Positions 32,601-44,500 of a DNA stretch of 64,000 nt are shown one piece after another. Position numbers and translations under genes: made by a program. Source of the DNA: Gadus chalcogrammus (Eukaryota; Chordata; Actinopteri; Gadiformes; Gadidae); the NCBI RefSeq assembly GCF_026213295.1, contig NC_079414.1, forward strand, positions 2,563,118-2,627,117, read 5' to 3'. The notes under the pieces are model-generated. The model worked only from the letters and a program-made list of their open reading frames with translations, ran no database searches and had not been told where the DNA came from. Position 1 is the first letter of the stretch; every line of letters starts with the position of its first letter.

Positions 32601-35600
32601 GGAGCGGTTGAGCCGGAGGGGAGCCCCAGGCCCCAGCAGGGAGAAGCGGTGGGGCCGGATAGGGCCTCAAGCGACTCTGCCTCGGGGACCACAGAGTCTT
32701 CCTCCGGCAGGGACCAAGGCTTCATCGCAGCAGGGGGCGCTGTCAGCCTGTGAGTGACTGATCAGCATGCTAGTTTACTCTGTAGCCACTGAGGCGTTTT
32801 GTAGAAGCGGTTCTAAAGGAACAAAGGTGGAGCTTGGCTTTCTAGAGCGATTTGCAGGGAAAGCGTACATTGAGGCCATTCCTTGGCAATAATTACAGCA
32901 AGGATTAACCGTGTGTAGTGTGAAGGTTAGAATGAGAGGTTGATGTTAAAGAACCACTGACCCCACTGTTTCAGCTGGAGTTAAAACACTGAGCTTTAGG
33001 AAAGAGGGGGCTTGTTATCCCCATGGTAACGATCCTCATCAACCTTTTGTTACTTTTTTAGTACCGTCGTTGTGTATGAGTGTTATAAAGAGTAATGTCC
33101 TATGAAGTGTGCCACACACCTACTATCGTCTCTTTAAAGACAGACAGATCTTGCTACCCCTATTTTATTTTCAACCCTGGACACGCATGCGCCCACGCGC
33201 AAGTCCACATAGTTGGTGCTAAGAGAAACTCCACTCATGGAATGACCAGCTTCAGACTAGTCTTGCCTCACTTTTGCTTTAAGGCTGTAATGTCATGTGT
33301 TGCTCTTTAACTAATCCTGCTGGTGCCCAGTGTAGCCGTTAGTCTCGTGGTGTGCTATTGGCCAGCCCAATACCACTGTATCAGCCCCATTCCATGAGTC
33401 ATGGTCACTCTCATTCAGCAGACAGATGCAGCCTGTATTGAACTCATACGGCTGTTCCCAAGAGGTCCATTCAGGTCAACCCCATCGTGGCGCTCAGTGT
33501 TTGCTCCGCTGAAGGTTTTGCTTGGTTGGTCCCCCTGGGCTGCCCTTTGTTATGTGACCATGCAGGTCGGGGGAGGACATGATGCCAAGTGAGCTGGAGC
33601 TTGGCCGCGTGGCCAACAACATCCAGGAGCTGCTGTACGCTGCCTCCGACCTCAGCCACGACCGCTGCGTCAAGGTCCTCATGGCCCGAGCCAAGGTAAG
33701 CAAAAACGGGCCCCCAGCACCCACACACGGGCCCCAGCACCCACACACGGGCCCCAGCACCCACACACGGGCCCCAGCACCCACACACGGGCCCCAGCAC
33801 CCACACACGGGCCCCAGCACCCACACACGGGCCCCAGCACCCACACACGGGCCCCAGCACCCACACACGGGCCCCAGCACCCACACACGGGCCCCAGCAC
33901 CCACGCACGGGCTAGGCACCCACGCACAGGCTAGGCACCCACGCCCGGGCCCCAGCACCCACGCACGGGCCCATGCAACCACACACGTGCCTCACTCCAC
34001 CTAGTTCCCTGCTACCCTCCACCTAGGTCCCTGCTACACTCCACCTAGGTCCCTACTACACACAGCACTAGGTGACTTTTACTGGGCTCCTCCAGACAAA
34101 GGACTCAGGGTGGGGACGTTAGAAATCTGGTTCATTGGTCTGAGCCCTCACTGTGATAACCCCGTCCGGCCCGGGTCTAACGGCTCCCTCCCCAGGATGG
34201 CTCCCTGGAGCGCCTCAGCCCGGGGGAGTTTGTGGGCCTGTCCCAGGCCGTGGAGGCATTCGCCCGTAGCACGGAGGATCTGTGCTGCCGGCGCAGCGTG
34301 TCCCTGCGGGGGGCGCTGCAGAGCCAGGCCAACCGCTTTGTCCACCGCTTCCACGAGGAGCGCAAGACCAAGCTCAGGTAACCAACTCCCCCCACACCAC
34401 ACTGTCGCCTGCTGCCCCCCACCCAGGTACTCTGCCTCCCTCACTGATTAGACTGTTGGAGATGGCCTTCCTCCAACCCTCTCAAGCCTTCCCTCAGCCC
34501 CGCTGAGGCCGCCCACCAACTAGGGCTGTACGATCTATCGAAAATGTATCGTCATTGCGCTATCGACGCTTGCGATAGACATACCGCAAAAAATACTGAT
34601 CTTCGATACAAGGTAGTCCCGCACTGGTCCATTTTTTGAGACCTGCCCCCGCCCGTACCCTTATGCTACGGCCACACGAAACGCGTTACTCGCGTTGGAT
34701 AACGCGTGTAACGTGCCTAACTTGACGCTTGATCATTGTGTGTCACAAAAATGGTTCAAAGCGCCTAACGTGCCTGTGGCTGCGCTGGATTTAGGAGTCC
34801 GAGGTAGGAAACCCAAACGCCGCCGTGTTTGGGTGCATGATAGAGTTTAGATCGGGTGAGATTAAATAATCTCGGATATAAATAACAATAATCGGGTTAA
34901 ATAACTTCACATGGTGTGTCTGGTGTGTTTCCAGCATTCGTAGTGTTGATCAGCAGAGATATAGTCCGCCAAGACGTTGAGGTTGCTTAGCAACCAGAGA
35001 CGCTGTCCATGCAAGTGAATGGAGCGTTTCCTCTTCGTCATAACTATCAAACCAAACATCCTACTCCATACTCTCTGCCAGTGACGTCGGGTCAAGCTCC
35101 ACGCTGATTGGCTATCGCGGCTAAGCATCACGCGTTGGAGCGTTGAAAGTTACATTTTTTGAACTCCGGGCGTTGGTGCGTTGGGGCCGTTACTTCGTTT
35201 ACGTGTGGAATTACATGCGTCTGCCGCGTCTAACGCGTCTAACGCGACGCTTCAACGCATGTAACGGGTCTACGCGCCTATACAAATGGTTCCCTATGCA
35301 AAAATGCAGATTTTCGACGCCCCAAACGCAAGTAACGCGGTTGGTGTGGCCATACCTTTAAAGTTCAGCACCAGATCCGACCCGTCACCCGTGATAAAAT
35401 CTCAATTAAATCTGCACCCGCCCGGACCCATCAATATTTGGCCCGTTACACGACCCATGCCCGCGATAAATCACACACAAGCTAAAATCACTCAAATGAA
35501 TGTGCTTTATTTTTATCACGCACTATTGGAGCACGACTCTCTTGCACTCCCCCTCTAATTACGAGATGGTTAGTGTTTTGTTACACCTTTCCTGCTGTCG

Positions 35601-38511
35601 GCTCCGAGACCGTTGGAGGAGCATAGGGGAGACGTTCCCTCCAGGGCCGATGTTCTCTCAGGGGTAACACCCCTCACTTCGACCAGCAGTGGCTCTGCTT
35701 ATTGGTCGGAATATGGTCGGAATGAAGCGGCCAACGATTCTTTAAAGGCTGGGTACTTTAATTTATTCACAACCGGACACGTTCGTTACATCACTAGACT
35801 GACACATGCTAGCGCTCACTGTCCTTGCTACTCCACTCACTCGCTGACGTCACTCACACACACAAACTGCCATTCTTGCGCTCACACATACGCTACTTTC
35901 GTAACATTAGGTTATTTAATGTACCCCCATATTTGCGATGTGGTCAAAAAATTTTTTTCAGCAAACTGAAATGTTATGGTTTTCATCCGCTATCCGCCCG
36001 GATTCTTTACCCGCCCAGACCCCCGCCCGTGAATTTTAGGGACGTCACAATCCGCCCGTCTTAGCAACTTTTATGCGGGTACCCGACCCGTTGCAGGGCT
36101 TCTACGTGCACTGATTGTTCTCCAGTTCAACACATGCACTTTAGTTTAACTACATTGTTGCTGATTGTTACTTGTGTTCGTTTTTTTCGGCCAAGAACTC
36201 ACTATAAAGGTATATCATTGTTTTATTACTATCATTTTATTATTTTATGTTTTAATGTCATCATTTAAGCAACCTTAACCTCCCAGACACCATTCTGCAA
36301 CACCTTATTGGCTCAACACTCTTTCCAAACCAGGTTTGAAAATAGGTTACCTGTTTAGGTTGAGACATTGCAGTTGGAGTGATATGTCAATGACAATTTC
36401 ATTTTGTTAACAGTATCAGAAAATGCTTAAGGGGGCAAGGTGACCTATGGCCAGCTTTGCAGGTGTGGCTGCATTATTCCCAATAAAAATAATGTTGGAA
36501 TGGAAACAATGCATTTATTTTTTAATTTCTGCATCAGTCTATGTTGGCAACAAGTAGAGTGAACAAAAACAATAAATATCGCAAGTCATATTATCTTAAT
36601 ATAGAATAATGTTATTGCATGTTTGCCTAATATCGTGCAGCCCTACCACCAACTGAATGAACTCGTTATGTTGGTTAAGTGATGTTGGTAATCCTCCCCG
36701 CCAAGCATCCTATTGGTTGTTATGTTGGTACTATGCACCTCTCCTCCTCTGTTCCTATTGGTTGTTATATTGGTGCTCCTCCCCTCCCCTCCTCCTATTT
36801 TGTCTTATGTTGGCACTCTACTCCACTACTCCTCTCCGCCTATTGGTTGTTATGTGATGTGGTGCTCCTCCCCTCTGAGCCACCTATTGGTTTTGATGTT
36901 GGTGCTCTGATCCTCTCCTCCACCTCTCCTCCTATTGGTTGTTATGTGATGTGGTGCTCCTCCCCTCTGAGCCTCCTATTGGTTTCTATGTTGGTGCTCT
37001 GATCCTCTCCTCCACCTCTCCTCCTATTGGTTGTTATGTGATGTGATGCTCCTCCCCTCTGAGCCTCCTATTGGTTTTGATGTTGGTGCTCTGATCCTCT
37101 CCTCCACCTCTCCTCCTATTGGTTGTTATGTGATGTGGTGCTCCTCCCCTCTGAGCCTCCTATTGGTTGTTATGTGATGTGGTGCTCCTCCCCTCTGAGC
37201 CTCCTATTGGTTGTGATGTTGGTGCTCTGATCCTCTCCTCCACCTCTCCTCCTATTGGTTGTCACGTGATGTTGGCCCTCTTCTCCTCCGCAGCCTCCTA
37301 TTGGACAACGAGCGCTGGAAGCAGGCTGAGGTGCCGGTGGAGTTCCAGCACCTGGTGGACTCCATCGCCGACGGCAGGATCGCACTGCCGGAGCGCAAGC
37401 CCCCAGGTGACCTTTGACCTTTGCTGAGGGGTCAGCATCGGGTTATTATGGCCCAATCCCAAAGTGAGCCCTGAGGACTAAAGACTCATGGACTTAATTG
37501 ATCTCAGTTGCGAAGTGAATGAGTGCGTGAGGCCACATGGGCTCAGATAGGTATATATGGGATTGGGACAGCACTTCACGAGAGCATGTTACCTTGTCAA
37601 CGTTTAATGACAAAGATGCTGCTGACGCTTGCCGGTTTGGCAATTCTCCTTTTTTGTTTTCTTTTTTTGTAAATGCAATGAAAACAATCGGCTACAGCAA
37701 TTTATTGATATTAGAAAATATCATTTTTACATTTGGATATTTCAGTATAAAGGATGTATTGAATTAGGTGATTATTGGCCTACACATACTAATCATAAGT
37801 CAGAACGGGCTACATTTGGCTGAATTATACAAGGTATAATTATAGTAATATGAAAAGCCGTTTGGGAGCCAAAAGAGCCGGCTCTTGTTGGTGGGCTGAT
37901 CCAAATGATCCGGCTCACTAAAAAAAGGCAGAAATTCCCATCTGTTCGCGCATTGACAGTAGCGTTGTCTTGTTGTTTACTTTCCTAATTTCCGGATTTC
38001 CCTATGGTCTCCACGGTATACGTTACAACGCTTTGAACTGTGGGTAATTCCCTTAGGCGAAGTCTGCACTGATGCAGGCTCACGGAAAGGGCTCGGTAAG
38101 TGTGGACTCGAACCCTCATGCCCTTTGGAAATCGACATTGGGACAGCCCTAAAGCCTTAATTATTTCGCGAGAACGCGCAGCTGAGTCCGTGAGTCCGGA
38201 CATTGGGATTGGGCCTATGAAGTGTGGCTTTGTGAAACCATTCAGGAATATGTATTTGGAAATAAATGACGGTACTGTTGTTGTGAATTATATTTAATAA
38301 TAACATTGAACAGTTCAGTACATTATTTTACATTAAAACAAATTTCCATATATCATTATAATAAATGAATTAATTTAATCATGGGTATTTTTGTCCTCCC
38401 ATATTGTATTTCATCCACTTTAAATAAATCGTACATCCCTTCTAGCATTTCAATTGATACACTTCTACAGCCACTTCTTTATCTAAATATCTATATCTAT
38501 ATATCTATATC

Positions 38512-38578
<67 letters not shown>

Positions 38579-41500
38579 GTAGATAGATGTGTGTGTATGT
38601 ATATAATCTGAAGGTGTGCGGCGGTGCTCTTGGTTTGTTGTCAGGGAACGCTGAGGAGAGGAAACCTGGGGATTTCCTCCTGGTGGACGGCCAGAAGTAC
38701 GCTGTTGTCGGGTAGGTATAGGCCCTTACTCCACTTCTGCACGGTGTGCAGGGCACTGAAGCCCTCTGAGGAGGTGTTATTCTGTTAGTCCTCTGAGGAG
38801 GTGTTGTTCTGTTTGTTCTCTCATGAAGAGGTGTTGTTCAGTTAAGGCCAAAGTATACTACTCTGTATCCGTAATCCGTATCCGGCCTCCGTAACTACGG
38901 AGACCCCTCGAGCATTCGACGTTCTCTGTTCGGATGTTGGATAAGCAATGCAATTCGCCGCCCGGTCGATCTTGTATGTTGACTACAAACCATGTAAATA
39001 GTTTTGTAAATAAACTTCCAAAGCTTTACAAATCCTATTTGGTGTTTTATTGGACCTTAATGTGCAAAGTAAACAATGTACAAAGTAAATAAGGTGCAAA
39101 GTCAAACCAGAGAAGTGATTACAGAAATGATTTTGTTAGAGGACCAATCACAGCCCTTACCGTCACGTCAACGGATAGTTAAAAAATATTGGATGCGCAC
39201 GTAAGCTACGAAGAGGTTCTCCGTCAGGCTCTCTGGCTACGAAGAGGGCTCTCCCTGTCTACGTACAGCACTTTACGGAGGACTATAAACCGGCCTTAAG
39301 TCCTCTGATGAGGAGGTGTTGTTCTGTTAGTCCTCTGATGAGGAGGTGTTGTTCTGTTAGTCCTCTGATGAGGAGGTGTTGTTCTGTTAGTCCTCTGATG
39401 AGGAGGTGTTGTTCTGTTAGTCCTCTGATGAGGAGGTGTTGTTCTGTTAGTCCTCTGATGAGGAGGTGTTGTTCTGTTAGAGTCCTGAAGCCCTGCTGAT
39501 GTGTTGTTCCCTGACAGGACGGTGCTGCTGCTGATCAGGATCTTCCTGGAGTACTGTCAGTGCATTAACGACATCCCCTCCATTACCACAGACCTGCTGT
39601 CCAGGCTGGCTGACCTGCTCAAGGTGAGCTCACCCATCTGGGCCACAACAGGGTTAACATTCATGTTATTACAGTTCCTATTGTTTCTATTGTCATTTAT
39701 CAATTATTACTGTGTTCAGTGTGGATCTCTTTTGATAAGCATATGTTACCGGCGCCAGATCTAGGGGAATGTGGGCAGGTACAAGGCCCACAGGCTGGTT
39801 TGCGCTGTGGGTAATATGAAGTGGAGAACAACAGTATTCAGCATAAATATCACAGCACAAACATCACAGTATAAATATCATAGCATAAATGCTAAAACAT
39901 GCCTCAAAGTGACTTTAACTCTAATAATATATATCTACATGACTTTGGAATATAATAAAACAATAAATAAACCAATACATCAATAATTGTCCATACCATA
40001 AATAAATAGCAGCATATATACCAATAGATGGCAGTATAAATAACACATCTCTACTTGTGTGTCCACCCGCACACACGCACCACACACGCTGGCTTCTGCC
40101 AGCTCACCAGCGACAACCGCTAGTAACTACATTCAAAACACTGCAAATCACACTTTCAAACACAACAAAGCTCCCCAAACACAACATGAACAAACGCACC
40201 ACCCATAGGACTGCGTGATAGATTAACCATGGTTCAATGGAATATAATAAAAAATTTCCTGTGGGTAATATGAAGTGGAGAACAACAGTATTCAATCTTG
40301 CTCAAGTAATCAACAGTTTATTTACTCGAGCTATGGTCTCCATGGCAACCCACTATGGCAATCGTGCACAGTGCAACCTAGTGGCATGAAAATAAATACA
40401 ATATCGGCTAGCGGGTAATACAATTAACCGCTAAAACAAAAACATGTGAGGGGGGGGAACTGTTTTATAACACAAGCCATTTTCTATGCCTGTTACACAT
40501 ACACTCCTATTAGCACACTGCACACACTTGGTACTACTGCACAAACACACACACTCTACTGCTGCACAAACACACACACACACACTACTGCTGCACACAC
40601 AAGCACACTCTACTACTGCGCACGCACACACACTCACTCACACGCACTATACCGTTTCACACAGGCTCTCTACTGCCGCACACACACACACACTCTACTG
40701 TTGAAACACACTCTGTACCGCTGCAGACACACACTCTGTACTGCTCCACACACACACACACACTGTACAAACACTCACTCTGTGCTACTGCACACACTCA
40801 GCACTGCTCCACACACTAAATTCCACACACTCCCTGTACTGTTGCACACAAAGTATTCAACAGTGATTCTGCTGCTTACTCTCCAATAGTGATTCTGCCT
40901 CAGAGTATTATATTAGCTATGAATTCAAACGGCACTAAAGCACTTTTGCCTTTGGTGATGAGAACCTTAGTAAAGTACTTATGGTACGTACGGTGATGGA
41001 CTGCTATGTTGTATTCCCCCCGTCCTGACCCCCAACCCGTCCAGACTACTGTTATGAATTAATGCCCTTAAATATGACTACTTTAATGCCTTTGTATATA
41101 TAATGTTAGTTTCCCTGGGTAAAGGGACATTAGCACCCCCTATCGCCTTTTGCCAATCACTTCAGGGAGGACGTTCCTCCCCCAGCCTCCGTTGACTCCC
41201 ATTAATTTCCCCGAAAGTACTGGCGGCCGGTGAATAACATGGGTTTCAATGGGAGAGAGGAGGAAAGTCCTCCTCTGAGTGGGTGTGACTTTAAAGGCCT
41301 ACGTGCAGGTTAACTGGAAGTTTTGATTAATGGGTATATAAAGCACTCAATATGCGTATCATTTATAAAATGTTTCCAAAATAGTGTTAAAGTCCAGTTT
41401 TTGGCGTTTTTGGCAGTTACGGGTGTTTTCTGACGCCATTCAGCGATGATGTCACGTTGGGGAGACGTGGTGGAAGGTAGCCTCAGCCTAGTACTAGAAC

Positions 41501-44500
41501 TATGGCGTCTAAGAGGTGGCAAGAACCACAAATAACATGTATGATTGCCCACAGCAGTATAATTTCGAACCTGTCAGATGTGAGAGGGCGAATGAGGAAT
41601 TGCTGAGAACTGATGGCGGTCAAAGCCAATTAAATGCATGGTCAGAGGAGAATGAGTGGAGAGTTGCTATCATTTAGCAACGCAGCAACGAGCGCTGGAG
41701 CTAGTCAATGAACAGCAGTGCATGCAATAACGACACTTTTATTTATTTTTACTGTCAGTGAATAGCACCGAGTGAAAGTCAACGTTTTCTTTATATCTAG
41801 TGACAGTGATTATGTCGCAAGTACCGGTAAACTTAGTCAGAAGATCTAGAAATAGAAGGCATAATGCTAGCTATGGGCTAACTTAGCCTATCGGACAGCA
41901 TTCAGTGCACTTGCAAATGAGTGCCGGCAAGTATAACCGATCGTGGTGTGACATTATTTAACCATCAATCTACCGCAAATACGACCAGACGGATGTACAT
42001 TGAACAAATACACAAAGCACACCGTCTAACCCGGCGGATGCTGACAGACGGCCCACAACAAGCCAAACATCACCACGGCGGATGTGCTCTCTCTCTCGCA
42101 CGCCCGTACACAATCACTCCAACTTATCCAACTCCAAGGCTAGGCTGCTTCACTAAGACCACACCTAACCACAAGGCCTTCATAACCATGCAGTATGCCG
42201 AAGCCGAAAAGGACAGACGCACAGTCGCACACACTCATCTTATGCAAACCAATCCGTTTTATCCTCAACATTCAGTCACTGCAAAGATTTAAAGACTAGC
42301 CTCTTACCATAAGTTAGAATGGACCCAAGGTATGTGATTGATACAGTCTGGTTCGGCTTTCGCTGGCTATCCGTTTTTAGTCTGACTTCTCAACATTACG
42401 TCTTTCTTGTGTTGGGCGCACATGGCTAATTTGCACACGTGCACAGGATTGGCTTAGCCTGGTCCTACCAGACCATCGTACTTCATTTCATTTATACAGA
42501 AGGTCTGGAACTGCTCAATTGACAAACGTTCACTCACTTGGAGGCGGGAGTCTGTAGAAGTTTTAAAATGATTGGATCTGCCCAGTGCCACTCTGGATCT
42601 GCCATAACCAATCGCATAGCGTTTGGTCGTGACGTATGTCATGCGACGGGACCGGCTCCTTCACCACTAACGGAGAGCCAGCTGGAAAATCAAACTTTAC
42701 CCGAACCTGGTGGGGAGAAGCGCCACAACATCATGGCCACCAAAAAAACTCTGCAAAGCTTGTTCTTGCTCCGGCTTTAATTGATCGATTTTCGGCAGCG
42801 ATCCCACAGCAGACCGAATAGCTTCTCTCATATCCTTCTCCATTGTCTCTGACTACAACTGAAACTGGCACGCGACCTAGACATCATCGTTCTCAGCCAC
42901 TCCCTCTGTTCGCTGATTGGACCGCCAGAAATCTGGTTTGCATGGAAGGCATTCATATTAAGCAGACCCAGACCTAGTACTGAAGTGAAATGAAAATTGA
43001 GCGGAAGTAGGTAGGTTGGCGGTGCCAGGCTAGGATTGGCTGGCTCCGCAAGGCAAATAATGTAACATATTTAATTATCTTTCTGTCTCGATCTATCTAT
43101 CAACTAGGGATGGGCACGAGTAGTAAATTCCAAACTTGTGGGATCGAAGGAATTCCTCGAGGATCAATCGAGTACTCGTTTAATCGAATCTATTTTTAGA
43201 ATGCAACGCATCTGCAGCAGGAATAGGCCTAATGATGAACGGCAATATTACCAACCAAACATGTAATGCTTATTCTCATCAAAACAGTCAGAGTTATCAG
43301 AGTATTCATTATTTATTTTTGCAAACGTTCAAAACACATTTTCCTTACAAAAATAAATATGTGTCTCACAATCTAAATCACGTCGAACCAAGGCCTGTAA
43401 CGTAAAAAAAAAAAGAAAAAACTAAACAAGTAGCCTAACCATTGCAACTAATTTAAAGCTGCAAATAAAACGGCAGTAAATGGACTGGAAATACTCAGCG
43501 TTGTGATCTTCTCTACACGTCCGGGATTAAAGCTGCGTCTTGCGGCGGTGAAAATAGCCAACACACTTGGTTGCTGCGGGTCTGCTTTCCCGAACTCACC
43601 GTTGTGTTTCAGGAGCATATGTTGCCGCATAGTACTTGTATTACTCTGGTAGCTCGATTTCGCTTGGCATATTTTACATTTCACCTTATGATCTCCTATT
43701 TCTTTAAAGTATTTCAATTCTTCGCTGCGCTTTGCTTTAACTGCAATCTCTTAACTTTTTGAATTCTGGCGTGCCTGCACACGGCACGCGCCACACAGAA
43801 ACACACAAATTTGATACATTTCATTTTCTTTGTGCCCACAGCATGCGTTAGCAGCGTCGCACAGAAAATTTATACATTTGCTTCAGAAAACTTTGTGTGC
43901 GATATGCAAACTCGAGTTTGCCTGTCCACCAACCGAGTTAATTTGTAACGAGGAGTACTCGATTAATAGATTCCTCACGCCCATCCCTACTATCAACGCA
44001 TGGGTCTAGTTTTAATGTGATTTATTTTGTGTGTGTCCAGTCAGACTTGTCTCCCTAGCTCTGTGTGGTCTTGTATACTGGGTGAGCAGAATCACCTAAA
44101 TGAATTCCCGACGTGAAGTTTGGTATTAATAAAGACTTGACTAGGCTATTTATCTATCGAGGCTATTGGTCAACAAATACTCGCCGAAGGCGAAGTGAAT
44201 AGTGGGGAATAGCCCCCGAGACCCAAGATTTATTTGTCAGCTGACATTTTGCGATGAAGACAATCTCGAGTTTGAGATGTCAATCATTGGATATTGCCCA
44301 ATATCTCGAGATAGCGAACCAATCAAATTGCGCCATTTTAGGAAGTTCACGTGTAGCATATACTAACTATATATAATATCTATGTATTTATCCATGTATC
44401 TGTATAATCTGCTGAACACTCTCTTACTAGTCTTTACTCTCAAGGGTCTCAATGCGGCTTTGGTCCGTGTCTCCCCAACGTGACGTCATGCAATGCATTC

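Noticed and set aside
33471..34004. Gly/Cys/Trp and Pro/His repeat proteins
   Set aside because: These are translations of the 20-bp intronic array in several frames. Only the exon 33566-33695 is coding.
36700..37290. Array of inverted CCAAT boxes as an intronic enhancer
   Set aside because: The 'attgg' core is part of the duplicated exon start, so repeat origin is the simpler explanation. No other promoter features are present.
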